Below are positions 11,448-23,021 of a stretch of 64,000 nucleotides of DNA, in pieces. Source of the stretch: Anisodus tanguticus (Eukaryota; Streptophyta; Magnoliopsida; Solanales; Solanaceae); assembly GCA_034509755.1 (NCBI GenBank), contig CM067544.1, forward strand, positions 9,589,501 through 9,653,500, given 5' to 3'. Position 1 is the stretch's first letter. The number at the start of each line of letters is the position of its first letter. The position numbers and the translations under genes were made by a program. Below the pieces are notes generated by a model. It worked only from the letters and a program-made list of their open reading frames with translations. It had not been told where the DNA came from and ran no database searches.

Positions 11448-13724
11448 ATGAACATCCATGTAGAGTCTGCACCAAGGAAGATGGAAGAATGTAGGATTTG
11501 CCATGATGGTGATGAAGATTCTAACATGCAGATACCTTGTTCTTGCCGTGGAACCCTCAAGGTTTGTTTTGCTATAACTATTTGCCCATGTGTGATAGAT
11601 GTCTGATTTGTTTCATACTCCTCTGAAAAAATTAGGTTACTGTTCTCACTTTAGGTATAAAACATTCTAAAGGCAGCATATAATGGACCATACAGAGTGT
11701 TATATATTTGAAATTTGTTACCATGAGTTTCCATTTCGAGAAATCTTTTAGGAGTAGCTATTATAGGTTAGTTTTATGCTATCATTGAAAATTCGCAATG
11801 AACATGTGATATGTCTGTTGAGGCAGAAGCTTTATATGTTTCTGATGTAACAAATTTTTTATGATTCTCAAAAGTCCTAATTGCTTCTTCTAAATTGAAT
11901 AACAATGTGGACTTCATCACGCATTAGACAAAATATAACTGCTACCAAGTAAATCTGTTTCTTGCATTATTGCATGCTTAATCATTTAGTAGCGTTTCGT
12001 TCTTAATGAAGTTTTTTTCTGTATACGCAGTATGCACATCGCAAATGTGTACAGAGATGGTGCAATGAGAAGGGGGACACCATCTGTGAAATTTGCCGCC
12101 AGGTCCAATTGTGATTACACAATTTCTAATCCTGTGTTCATTTTTTAAGCCAGGACCTAAAAGTTGCTATTTATTATTCTGTATATGCTGAAAGTAGGTT
12201 GCTTTTAACCAGGCTTTTCTTTAATGTTGAGATTGCAGAATTTTAAGCCAGATTATACAGCACCAGCTCCTCTATTTGGCGGATTTCCAATGAACATGAG
12301 GTAATTTTACCATCTGAAATTTCGCCAGTCATTTCTTCACAAGACTGTTCTTTACCATTCCAACTTATAACTATGGCTGCTGTGCTTGTTTTGTCTTTGA
12401 TATCACAGAGGAAACTGGGATATTTCCATGGGTGTGGTTGATTATCCTCATTTCGCTTCATTGGTTTCTGCAGACCACAATTTTGTTGATTTTGAGTCTG
12501 ATGAGTATTCAGCATTTTATCCAAGAAGTTTGTTATGCTGCCGTATTTTTGTCATAGCGGTAAGTACCCTCTCTACATAGATTAGGCATACAGGCATTCC
12601 AGCCCGTTTGGGTGAAGAGAGTTGCTATTTTTGTTACATCATAGTGATACACCATTGAGTAGAATCAATAGAGTAAGCACTGGATGACTAATACACCTAC
12701 ATAGTATATAGATTATGTTTTTATTTCTTGTCAATAAAGATACAATCTTTAAATTCAATTATCCCCTTGTCCATGCAGTTTGTGCTTCTTCTGATGTTGC
12801 GTACAATGCTGCCAATAATCTTTGGTGTTGCTGGAGATAACTCGGTAACATTGGTCATGGTTAGCGAGAGTTAAATTTCTTTTGAAAGAGAAACTTTTGT
12901 CTTTTCATCTGATTGGTTTATATATTTTTTTGTAGTTATATGTGTTGAAAACTATTGGAATCCTACTGGCAATCTATGTATTGGTGAAAGGTTTTATTGC
13001 TATACGACGTCGGACACATCAACAAGTGGGTAAAGTATCAAAAACTCTTGTGATATTTTTTAAGCTAATATTACTCTAGTATGTTTCTTTTCTGTTAGTG
13101 ATATTCAGTTCATTTTAAGTTCCCTTGAAAATGCTTATGATTTGAAGAGCAGTCACTTTGTAATCTTTTAATTTCTGTTGGGCGTGCTTCTCATAGCATC
13201 AGGCATTTGAACCTGTTATATTTCTGCTATTGGAACACCACCCAAACTGTATATGCAAAGAAATGCTGTATATCCAATGAAATTTGCAGAAACTGATAAC
13301 AGCAACCATAAACACCAGATCAAAAGAGTAAAAAGTCTAAACTTTTGATGTATATTTTAATTTTGAATTATAGCGAAAAATGTCTTTAACCTGCTAGTGA
13401 GATATTAATATGACATACATACTGACTTGGACATGTTTTATGGAGTAGCATGTATAGCTCAAACCTAAATGCATATTCCTTGCAATAATCAACTCAGCTA
13501 CAATAACCAGTAATATGTTTCTCATTTTGATGAGTTTCAATGATCATTCTTATCTGAACTCGGTGAACCCTTGAAAATGTAGTAGCAATGAATGGCTGTT
13601 GATTTCTAATCTCTTCTCTTCTTTATGTTTATTTTAGGATCTTCATCACTCTCAGATTGTCCCATCGGATGAAGAAAATGAGTTGCCACTACAACAGTTT
13701 CAGCACTCTCAGATTGCTCCATGA
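11448..13724 (+). CDS. RING-CH (MARCH-like) membrane E3 ubiquitin ligase, seven coding exons
   Basis: Exons: 11448-11561, 12031-12102, 12239-12300, 12409-12559, 12779-12859, 12936-13025, 13638-13724; all introns are GT-AG and phases join cleanly to 218 residues. Residues 15-60 form a complete RING-CH zinc finger, C4HC3: C15, C18, C31, C33, H41, C44, C57, C60 (EECRICHD, CSCRGTLKYAHRKCVQRW, CEICRQ). Next comes the plant linker NFKPDYTAPAPLF and two membrane segments (VIAFVLLLMLRTMLPIIFGV; LYVLKTIGILLAIYVLVKGF) followed by basic residues, the layout of plant membrane RING-CH proteins that ubiquitinate substrates at endomembranes. Substrate unknown. A second in-frame ATG at 11481 could also start. 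A competing donor four bases later in exon 6 would give an early stop. The C terminus is altered by a tandem duplication (see 13647). Confidence 0.85.
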
Positions 13725-13780
13725 TGAGAATGAACTACCACTACATCCACCTCAGCCTCATTTTATACATGTTCAATGAA
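13647..13780 (+). repeat. 57-bp tandem duplication in the last RING-CH exon that truncates the protein
   Basis: A segment beginning CACTCTCAGATTG at 13647 is repeated at 13704, exactly 57 bases on. The second copy lacks two bases relative to the first just after CCAT, so translation stops at TGA 13722-13724. In the other frame the downstream DNA still reads DENELPLHPPQPHFIHVQ and stops at 13776-13778. I infer that this was the original C terminus, now in the 3'UTR. Confidence 0.65.
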
Positions 13781-13790
13781 TCCTTAAAAT

Positions 13791-14722
13791 TAGGGGTGGG
13801 CATAAAACCCGTTTGAACTGAAAAATCGAACCGTCGGTTTTTATTCGGTTTAAAAAAAAACGGTTCACGAAAAAACCAAACTGAACCAGGATTATATGAT
13901 TCGGTTCGATTCTTTCATATTTTTTATGAACCGAACCGAAAACCGGGGCAAATATGTAATTAATCTTATTTTTGATTTTAGGCTACAGTTATCTCTTGAA
14001 TCATAGTCATTGAAGTCAATCTATGAAGATTTTATGAAAGTCGAATGCCGCATGAACTTAGTTAACATATTCCGAAAGTATTGACATAAAATATAGGGAG
14101 AGAAGTAGTTGTAAATTAGTGCAACTTTAAATGGTCATAACTCTGCGCTCGAATGTCCGTTTTACCCAAAAAAAATTGCGTATTTTTTCGAGATGCGGCC
14201 GGTCAAACGCCATAAGGCGGTTTGGCTCCGCCAATATTTAGGAAAACGTCCGTTTCCCAATCAATTTGTGTTTTCCCCCAAGTCGATTTCTAATTTTCCG
14301 TTTTCTTTAGTAAACATCTCACGATATACAATACATTTCAACGTCGAAATTTCGTGGTAATGTTGGTGTGAATGTCAATTTCAGTGTTGAAAACTCAATT
14401 TTTCTAAAAAAAATCCCCCGACCCGACCCATTTTATTTCTGTGTTGGACTTTTATTTTGTGGGGATGTAAACTTTAATTTGGAGTTTTTTACATATTTTA
14501 AGAATATATGTGATGCAGAATTTATGTTTTTGGACTTTAAATTATTTCTTTTGGACTTTATATTTGATGCGAAAAAACCATATAAACCGATACATTCGGC
14601 GATATAAACTGATATATAGGTTTTTTTTTAAAAAAGTTTGATTCGGTTTTTATTTTAAAAAATCAAATTTTATTCGGTTCATATTTTTTTGATACAAAAC
14701 CGAACCGATATACGCCACCCTA
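13791..14722. mobile_element. Non-autonomous hAT element (MITE-like) with perfect 8-bp target duplication
   Basis: Flanked by identical CTTAAAAT at 13783-13790 and 14723-14730, the 8-bp duplication typical of hAT transposition. Ends are imperfect inverted repeats (TAGGGGTGGGCAT versus the complement TAGGGTGGCGTAT). Many CGGTTCGGTT/AACCGAACCG-type subterminal words lie near both ends. The 932-bp interior has no transposase; the 79-codon open frame inside is chance. It lies in the 3'UTR of the RING-CH gene, 12 bases after that gene's ancestral stop codon. Confidence 0.85.
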
Positions 14723-14730
14723 CTTAAAAT

Positions 14731-15852
14731 TCCATTATCTCAACACCAGTGGGGGAGTTCGGCTGCAACTGGTGATCCTCCATAAATGTTAACAGCTCGC
14801 TGCTCCATGATGGAGTATTCTTCTGTTGAGGTTCGGCAATAAGATGGTTGAACAGATTGATTGTTGCCAGACAAATTAAGCAAAGCTGCAAAAGAAATCA
14901 AATGATCTCACATAGCAGTGTCTGCTTTTGAGACATTTCTAGCTTGCTTTAAATATATTATACTCTATCCTAGATCGGATCCACTGTAATAATACAAGAA
15001 AAGATGACTTGTAGAATTGAGCAGTAGTAGATCCTACTACGGGCTTGGTACGAATAACGCCATTGCTAATGTCAGGCAGAACTGATCTCATCATGTTGAA
15101 ATCCTTAGGTTCCGACAGTAGACTCATTCTCAAAATGAACTTTATGACAGTTTAGTTGGTTTATATTGAAAGCATATCAGTAACTACTAAGTATATCCGA
15201 TGCGACAAATCATTCTGGAGAGAATTAAGGGAAATCGGCTTGTTCACTCATATATACATGTGTTCGTCAATTAAGTACACATGGGTTCTTAGATTGTTGC
15301 ATACTGGCTAATGCTATCACATGGTAAGAACGATATACTTGAAAGGAGAAGGCATTTTCGGGAAGTTGAATCAAGGTTGAATTTAAACATTATAATTATA
15401 CCTAGCAACGCCCAAAAAGAATTAAGTTAAAAAGAACAATGTTGAATTTAGATGTCAATAACGCAATCACTGTCATATTTTTTTAAAGCTCTGTAATAAG
15501 AATATCACCACAAAAATCTAATCATTGAACCACAGGAAAGTTGCTATTTTACCAGAATAAGCATTTAAACTTAAAATAAGTTCCCTGTCAACCAGAATAA
15601 GTAGGCTAGGATATTCTGATACAGTACAAGTTTTCACCTTAAACCATCAAAAAGAAGACAAGACGGATCAGACAACAGAAGTACCATGAAATATAGAAAT
15701 ACGGACCAAGCAAAACTATAAATAAAAGAACACATGAATCCCGAACTACTAAACAGTCACTCTGGCAAAGCAGGCACAGCAGCATATGCCTAAATGATGA
15801 CAGACCGCAAGCCTGCAACGAACACTCTAAATAAGGAACGACGATTGTGATC
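14731..15852. other. Convergent 3' regions of the RING-CH and eIF5 genes
   Basis: The left part (to roughly 15150) continues the RING-CH 3'UTR after the hAT insertion. The right part (from about 15600) is the likely eIF5 3'UTR on the minus strand. No additional gene, RNA or clear repeat seen. Confidence 0.35.
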
Positions 15853-17208
15853 TCAGTCCTCCTCGGACTCTGACTCAGCACTCTGCAGCCACTCAACAAA
15901 AGGTTTAACATTCTTCCAAATTTTAGAGTCCTTTTTAACCCCAGCAAGACCTTCTTGATACCACTGCACTATAAATTCCTCCTCCAATATATCGGCATCA
16001 TAAAAAGCTTTCAAAATGAGTGCTACTTCTTTCACAACTGCTGGGTTAGATTTCCCACAGAATTCTTCCAGCGCTCGGAGCAAATGTAGCTGTGACCCAT
16101 CCTCTTGACCAACAGCCGCAAGAAGATAACCTTTCTTCTTAATAAGCTCCTTGGAGAACCCTTTCTCCACACCATCCAAGAGTGCCTCGTAGACAGCAGT
16201 AACTATGTCCTGAGGAGATCCAGAGAGTGAGCCCAAGAAAGATTGAAATTGGCTGGCCTTAACTCCTTTCTTTAGATGTACTTTCACCTCCTCAACAAGC
16301 GTCTCAAAGGTTCTCTCTCCATTCTCAGCTTTGGGATCATCATCCTCAGATGGTGCAGCAACAGCCTTGGGACTTTGGTGCGCTTGAGTAGCTGCCTTGG
16401 GCTTCTTCTCTGTCTCATTTGTGGAGAGCATAACCATTTCAGCTGTCACAGCATTCAACTGTTCCTGTATGCGCTGCTTTGCGGCTTCCATTGATGTATC
16501 AGTTTGCCACTGAACATCATCTTCTTCTTCTTCATCCTCCTCTTCCCTGACATTCAGGTGCCTTTTGGGCGGGGAAGCATGATCCTCGTCAGAGCCACTG
16601 GGTTTCTTCTTAGAGGTAGGTTTCACACTGGCTTCCTTGGAAGAAACCTTCTTCTTTGTTTCTTTCTTCAGCTTCTTCAGCTCTTCATCAGCAACCTCAC
16701 CTTCCTTTAGACGATCCTTTTCAGCTCTTCTCATTGCCTTCTTGTCTTTGGTACCCTTCTTAGACTCAGGTGGGTTCTTAAGAATAAATGTCGTCAGCTT
16801 GTCTCTCATGTCTACATCAGAAATAAAACCACACGCAGCACACTTCAGTTGAATCATCTGAGTTTTAGTGATAATAATCTCAGTTTCAGGGTTTCCACAC
16901 CCATAGCACTGAACATATTTCTTAATGAAAATCTCAAGAAGACCAGCAAGCTTAGCAGTATCATGAGCTCCATTGACAAGGGAAGTTCCAGTTTTTTCAT
17001 CAAACTTTGACTGAGCTCCAAGCTCACAACCAAAATGTTTTGTGGTGTAAGATGCTGGCCTTGCTAGAGCTTTGGCAATGTCAACCATGTTAACCACATT
17101 CGTCTTGATGCCATTCCCACGCCCCTCTATCTTGGTAATCATCCTCGGCATCTTGTACCTGTAGAAGGCATCATCACTGTTGGCAGCTCCAATATTCTGC
17201 AAAGCCAT
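15853..17208 (-). CDS. EIF5: Eukaryotic translation initiation factor 5 (eIF5)
   Basis: Intact 451-codon frame in one coding exon. eIF5 is the GTPase-activating protein for eIF2 in the 43S pre-initiation complex and promotes start-codon recognition. Residues 1-150 form the eIF2B/eIF5 domain, including FYRYKMPRM with the Arg (R17) equivalent to the catalytic arginine of yeast eIF5, EGRGNGIKT, and a C4 zinc ribbon (C101, C104, C123, C126). Residues about 150-290 are a charged Lys/Glu linker, and about 290-451 are the W2/HEAT domain that binds eIF2-beta and eIF3, ending in the aromatic-acidic tail (FVEWLQ...ESEED). The ATG opens the conserved N terminus. Length matches plant eIF5 (about 430-460). 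A long intron separates this exon from its leader. Confidence 0.96.
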   Translation of the reverse strand: MALQNIGAANSDDAFYRYKMPRMITKIEGRGNGIKTNVVNMVDIAKALARPASYTTKHFGCELGAQSKFDEKTGTSLVNGAHDTAKLAGLLEIFIKKYVQCYGCGNPETEIIITKTQMIQLKCAACGFISDVDMRDKLTTFILKNPPESKKGTKDKKAMRRAEKDRLKEGEVADEELKKLKKETKKKVSSKEASVKPTSKKKPSGSDEDHASPPKRHLNVREEEDEEEEDDVQWQTDTSMEAAKQRIQEQLNAVTAEMVMLSTNETEKKPKAATQAHQSPKAVAAPSEDDDPKAENGERTFETLVEEVKVHLKKGVKASQFQSFLGSLSGSPQDIVTAVYEALLDGVEKGFSKELIKKKGYLLAAVGQEDGSQLHLLRALEEFCGKSNPAVVKEVALILKAFYDADILEEEFIVQWYQEGLAGVKKDSKIWKNVKPFVEWLQSAESESEED

Positions 17209-17227
17209 TTTGATTCAGCGAAATTTC

Positions 17228-18435
17228 CTAAATAAAGCGTTAGGGGTTTCCAGAGGATCCTTTGGCCCAAAATTTGTTGAGAGAAGGTTGCGTCTGGCTG
17301 CAACCACTAAGCTCTAAGTGTCCTTCCTGAAATAAGTCAAGATGCATACAGACAACCCTATCAGAAATATGATGACTCTTTTTTCTTGACGTAGGACAAT
17401 ATTCTCCAAGCAATCCAACGGATCCCAAATAGAGTGTGGCTTGTTCGGACATAAAAGAAGCTTCAACTTGAGAAACTACAACTTGAAACCCACAAACCCG
17501 CAACCTTCAAAAAGAAAGGCCAAATAAAAAAAATAAGGAGTAAGCTTTTGTTATCTTCTCAAATAAAAAATGAGTAAGTTGTAAAAGAAAAATAAATAAA
17601 AACTAACTAAGTATAAGCAATGTCAAAATAGAAAAAGGGGAAAATGATAAATAATAACAGGCCGCACATTGAGCTTCCACCTTAGAGACAAGGGAGATCT
17701 TTAACCCAATTCTTTCAGTTGTATAGCTGAAGCAAGTTGCTCTATATCTGAGGACAATAATATGTCCTGGAAAATTTATGTATATGAATAAATAGAACGC
17801 CATAGGTACTGTTCTCATTACTTAGACATATTTACCAGCTAAAGCGTAACATTACTTAGGCAATTTACATATTGCATATCTGAGCTTCTGAATTGTGAAC
17901 TACAGTACCACTCGTTCTAAAATACCCATAGTTGCAAACTTATAGAACTCAAAATATGGACCGCTCACCTATTGCATATCAGAGCTTCTGAATTGCAAAC
18001 TAAAGTATCACTTGCTGGGAGAGAAAGCCACTATTGTAAATTTTGGACTCAAAGAGATAAGTCACTCACTAATGGTCAGGTCTTAACATGGAATGGATAA
18101 CATAGCCTACTAATTGCAATAGCTTAATATATATTAGGATGAACATCCACTATCCGACCATCTAAAAGTGCACAGATTAACCATCAATCATTAAATATTA
18201 AGATACCTATCAAATTCTAGATACTCATAACCAGCTCATATAAAGCAGATCAATAATGGTTAACATATAAATTTGGTACTAATTACTCAGCTATACAAAC
18301 ATATGTGGCAGAAACTAAGTCATTGACATTATGCACCGAGAACTACATGCATAGAACCACGAAACCGACATTCAATCAACAGTTCTGGATGATCAACAGG
18401 AAATAAAAGTACACGATAATAATTAGAAATCTTAC
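17228..18435 (-). other. 5'UTR intron of eIF5
   Basis: On the minus strand a strong donor (CG|GTAAGATT, 18435 downward) and an acceptor (CTTTATTTAG at 17228) enclose about 1.2 kb without any supported gene. This would leave a 19-base untranslated stretch before the ATG. Leader introns are common in plant translation-factor genes. The acceptor choice is inferred; another possible AG lies about 70 bases upstream. Confidence 0.5.
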
Positions 18436-18560
18436 CGATTGAAGGACGCAAAGTGGAGGAGTTGAGAAAGGCAGATTAGGGTTAGAATATAAAGGGAAAA
18501 TTTAGACGGAGAATAGGTGAGGCGGCCCAAGCGATTTCTTATATAGGGTTTGAAGGAATT
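18436..18560 (-). promoter_or_regulatory. eIF5 promoter/leader with telo-box and site II motifs
   Basis: Read on the minus strand: telo-box-like AAACCCTA (18544-18551), site II core TGGGCC (18524-18529), and TAACCCTAA (18476-18484), just upstream of the leader exon. In plants the telo-box plus site II (TGGGCC/T) pair marks ribosomal-protein and translation-factor promoters expressed in dividing cells, which fits the gene. Confidence 0.6.
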
Positions 18561-18621
18561 GGAGATTAGGAGTAACCAGATACTTCTCTTACTCTAAGAA
18601 ATTTCAATTCTATTTTTAAAA

Positions 18622-19153
18622 AGCAAAATGTGAAAATATACCCTCAACTTTATGATTTAGAACACATATATTTCCGTTAAAAAAATAATTAATATATATC
18701 TCTGCCGTTATAAAATGGTGTAAATATATCCTTTTTGCTAATGCAATTTTTCTGAAAAATTAAAATGACACGGGCTTTAAAAAAAAGTCTACCCACTTTT
18801 TTAGTAGACATATTTTTCTAAAGTCACATAGCAATTTTTTTTCCTGGTGAGTTGGGTTTGATTCGTTTAAAAAAATGGATAGACTTATTTTTTTTAAAGC
18901 TACATATATTTTTTTAAGCAAATCAGACTCGATCCATCAGAAAAAAAATTATAGTGTGACTTTAGAAAAATATGTCTATAAAAAATGGAGACATTTTTTA
19001 ATTAAAAAATAAGTTAAACGATTTTTTTTAAAAAATTCGTTAGTGAAAAGGGTATATTTGCACCATTTGTGTCACGTAAGGGGTATATTTGTACCATTTT
19101 ATAATATCACACGTATATATCCACCACTTTTAAGGGTATATTTCCACATTTGC
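18622..19153. mobile_element. MITE-like element with about 20-bp terminal inverted repeats
   Basis: The left end GCAAAATGTGAAAATATACCC (18623 on) pairs with the reverse complement of the right end (GGCAAATGTGGAAATATACCC, to 19153) with few mismatches. Inside, GGGTATATTTG-type words recur close to the right end, and the middle contains several complementary A/T-rich blocks around GACTTTAGAAAAATATG. No coding capacity; target duplication not clear. Confidence 0.55.
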
Positions 19154-19276
19154 CCTTCTAAAAAAATCCTCATTTGTGAATCTTGGCAGTTCATTATGCC
19201 TATGTGACGATTCTCAGTTAATAAGATTTAACCATGTCGAAAATCTGCTAGCTAGTTTCACGTTTTTCTTTATTAA

Positions 19277-19304
19277 CTAGTTTCAATGTACGTGCGTTGC
19301 ACGT
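19277..19304 (-). mobile_element. Second Helitron-like 3' terminus
   Basis: On the minus strand a perfect stem ACGTGC/GCACGT (19290-19295 with 19299-19304, 3-nt loop) is followed nine bases later by CTAG at 19280-19277 and then T. The architecture matches the 4691 end but with a different stem, so it is a separate family. The body would run toward higher coordinates. No helicase gene and no certain 5' end. Confidence 0.6.
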
Positions 19305-20370
19305 GTCAATAAATTAAAATTTTGTATTAAAAATATATATTATATAAAATAGTAATGAATGTCAAAACAGATGCAACATTTATTTTTATGACAAAATAAT
19401 GTTATCACTTATCACATTGACCAAATGTTATGTTTGATGCATCTAATGCAATATTTTTTATAGCTATAAGTAGATTAAATTGTGTTTAGAGTAAGAAGAT
19501 AATATTTTTAAAATTCAAAATGTAAATAAAATAAGGTTAAAAACATTCCATGTATTTTGTTTGATAGTTATTTGTGAACATAAACTTTACAAAATAATGT
19601 GATATTTTTGTGTTTTATTTGTAGAGAAAAAAAGAGTCTTATGCCTAAATAAATGAAAAGTGATCGAAATTTGACCTGTACAGAATAGTGTGGTATGTGC
19701 TTATTTACTTTTTACAAATATGTTATATTACATAATTTAGATAAAAAGGATTTAGTGCGCACAAAATCTAGTATAAATCAAAGAAGTTGCACGTGCCAAA
19801 AATTTAGGGTAATATTAAAAATACAAAAGATGAAAACACAAGAAATTATCAAAAGATGAAAACTCATTGCTAATTATTGATTTGTAGCTAAACAATTAGA
19901 ACAATTGATATAGACAAATCATCTTACTACATCATAGAGTTTCAAAAATCACTAACAATAAATTTTGTATTGGACAAAATTGTTAACATGGACGTTAACG
20001 ACCACAAAAACAAATAGAGAAAATAGAATAAACCACACACAACTAACCAAACAAAATTTTCAAAAAAAAAACTTAAACCCCACACACTAAAAGAGGCAAA
20101 AAAAATTCGAACCATAAAATCCACAACAAAAAACCTTAATATCCACAAACAAAAAGAGGAGAAATAATATAAAGATATCCTATTAATTCCCTCTCTTTAA
20201 TTCAATTGTGTGTATAACGTCGACGAATTCCTTTACAACCTTCTTCTAGTTAATAGGGTAACCTAGATATGATTTGATCAATGATGTATCGGGGCCTTCA
20301 TGCCTTTTAATATACAAGAACACTCGATTAATTAAAATAACTTAAAATGTGTTGTGTATATTTTCTTTTT
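19305..20370. other. AT-rich DNA, possible Helitron body, no gene
   Basis: Stops in all frames. The 68-codon minus frame at 19942-20148 is Phe/Trp-rich low complexity and not supported as a gene. Confidence 0.3.
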
Positions 20371-20474
20371 CCTGGAAACAGTCGATCTACCTATCAAGGT
20401 GGAGATAAGGTCTGTGTACACTCTACCCTCCCCATACCCTACGGTGTGGGATTTCAGTGGGTATGTTGTTGTAT
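20371..20474 (+). mobile_element. TS-like SINE / RTE-LINE 3' tail
   Basis: Contains GGAGATAAGGTCTGTGTACA, CTCTACCCTCCCC, GGTGTGGGATT and ends TGGGTATGTTGTTGTAT. This is the 3' module shared by the tobacco-type TS SINE and a plant RTE LINE; related copies occur here at 55482 (minus) and 59966 (plus). Confidence 0.65.
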
Positions 20475-21619
20475 ATTTTCTTTTATTTTTTGGGTTATAC
20501 AATTTTAAAAAGGAACTCCATATAATTAGTATTACGGCAAAATGACTCTTTAATCTTTTTTTCTTGTACACGTGTTAGTGAGTTAAAAGTTTTGATAAAA
20601 AATAATTATAAGAAACTTTTTTGAAATAAATATAAAAGGAATTTGAATTTGTATTGAATTCTTCCTAGTAGAATGTGGATGGATTCAAGAGAGAAAGTAG
20701 CTAGGAGTAGACAATTTATTAGAGATTTTGTTTTAGTCTTGTACTTAATATTTTATAATTTTGTACATTAGTTACCTAAGGAAGTTTTGAGTCCCTATTT
20801 ATTTAGTTTCTATCCAAAATTTCATTAATATCTTACATTAAATTGTTTTACGGAGGAAACATTTAATTTTAAAGGGCAAAAAGTTGATTAATATTTCGAT
20901 TTTTTTTTATCACTCACTCGTTTCGACATTCGTGCCAAAATTCTCGAACAAGAGATGGCTAAATATGTTCAGATCAACACAAAGGCTATAATTTGATTGA
21001 ATAAAATCATTGCTTTGTAGTTTGTACAACAAACATATAATTACACAATGTAATCAAGATGATATTTGTCAAATAAGTATTTGTGGTGTCCAGTGAATGC
21101 CTTCTATGTATCCGAATCTTCCCGATGATTCGTGTGTTTCAATATATGCTCATGCAGACGCTTAGAAGGGCCAAATCTGGCTAACAAATTAGTGATATAA
21201 CATTATCTGAAGTCATTACAAGCAAAAAAAAGATATCCCTTAAGATAGTTGGGAGAAAAGAAATACCATCAAGAAGAAGAAAGAAGCAATTGAGAACTAA
21301 TAATATCGTAATACCTTTTAATTTTACTGAACTTTATCATTCAAATCAGTAGCAGAGTGTTTGCTCCCATATTTTTAGTAGTTCATGCAGCCTCAATTGC
21401 ACAATTATTAACCTCATTACAAAAATCAATATGAGAACTCTACAAATTAAAGTTCGATTAGATAAAACAGCTGTAAATTGCAGACATACTAAAAGAACGT
21501 GTGAGTTTAAATTTCAAAAATGCAATAAAATCACATGATATATCATAAAGCAAGTAAAGAAGAAGAGAAAATTGAAAGAAGAAAAAACTTAAAGCATCAT
21601 GAGAAATTAAGAACTCACC
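20475..21619. other. Intergenic DNA, nothing recognised
   Basis: AT-rich, no supported gene or repeat boundary. Confidence 0.3.
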
Positions 21620-21925
21620 TGTTGAATAAGAATAGAATTATCTCTTATTTTGAGTAGAATTGTATTCTTATTGTAATTAGGTCTTATATTTTAGGTAAAA
21701 TTATATTTTTCATTGTAATTAGGTTGATTAGTTACATAGTTTAAATATTCTTGTACTACTATATATATATTGTAAATTATTGATGAATACAATCAAGGAA
21801 CATGTTCCTTTATGGTATCAGTAGCCTAAAAATACCTCCACCGCCGCCGACCATAGCTCTCGGCAGCCACCTCATGGAACCCTAGTATTTTTTTCCAGCC
21901 ATTCTCCTCCTAAATTTCATCATTC

Positions 21926-22545
21926 ATGGCTGACAAAACCAAATTTCATCCTGCACTTGCAGTAAACAACGTTAAAAACTCCATCCCTATCACCCTTGAG
22001 ATGGAAAAGGGTCAATACTCCTCGCGGGCGGAGCTTTTTAAGATCCATTGTCGTGTTTACGAAGTTATCGATCACATCATCCCTCCTACATCGAAGTCCA
22101 CAGACCTACCCTCGGCTTTGACTTCTGACGATGCACTCTGGTCTTGTTTGGACGCAGTCGTCCTCCAGTGGATATACAACACAATCTCTAATGATTTGTT
22201 GTACACCATCATTGAGATCGATGCCACTGCCAAACGTGGGAACGTTTGGAAAGTATTTTCCACGACAACAAAACTCAACGAGCGTTATACCTTGAAAATT
22301 AATTCAAGGATGCTCATCAAGACGATTTCCCAAACGTGTTTGCATATTATCAAGAACTCAAGATGCTTGCCGACCAACTCTCCAACGTCGGCGCACCAGT
22401 CACTAATCAGCGATTGGTTATGCAACTTATTGCAGGCTTGAACGAATCCTATGACGGCGTTGCCACCATCCTTCAGCAATGCACGTTGTTACCTCCGTTT
22501 TATGAGGCCCGTTCGAAGCTTATTCTTTAGGAAACCCGAAAAATC
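21926..22545 (+). pseudogene. Copia gag (UBN2-type), element A, frameshifted
   Basis: Starts MADKTKFHPALAVNN and shows the copia gag pattern (LEMEKGQYSSRAELFKIHC, VIDHIIPP, DALWSCLDAVVLQWIY). A frame change near 22285 moves the remaining conserved words (YYQELKMLADQLSNVGAPVT, NESYDGVATILQQC) into another frame (22336-22530), ending at a stop after 22528. Compared with the copia element at 42252, a stretch equivalent to the FQDNKTQHALYLENQF segment is damaged. GC-rich Pro/Ala coding follows to about 23000 in broken frames, the usual gag tail. Confidence 0.7.
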
Positions 22546-23021
22546 AAGCGCAGCACCACTCAGGCCAGCATTGCCGACGCCGCCCTCAGCACTACCGTCG
22601 GGCCCTCCGCCGACGGCAGGGCCTCCAACTTTGGCAACCAGAATCGTTAGCCCGAGGACCCGCAACTGCCCGCATCTACCCGCAACAACAGCTGGAGCAG
22701 GCAGTCCGGCATGGGCAGCGATGGACGAAATTCCGACAACAACGGCGGTGGAAAGGGCAGTCCCCCGGCAGGAAACAGTGCCAACAGACTCCGGCAGGAA
22801 ACGGTAGTGGCAGCAACCTCCGTCGTGGGCTGCCTACCCATCGCGGGTCGCGTAGGCCCCACTGTCATGGGTCTCTCCTCCTACCCGTATCAGACATCCT
22901 CATGGACTCCACCTCAAAACCGACATGCCCACCCTGGCATACTCGACCCACGTCCCCAACAGACCTACACAACACAGGCCCCCGGCCTTCAACTTATGCA
23001 CCGATTGACATTGAGGTAGCT

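Noticed and set aside
14368..14607. 79-codon open frame inside the hAT MITE
   Set aside because: Phe-rich, no homology features, lies wholly within a non-autonomous element with clear ends.
22451..23019. Overlapping Pro/Ala/Gly-rich frames on both strands
   Set aside because: These are the GC-rich gag tail of copia A in several frames; antisense frames are shadows.
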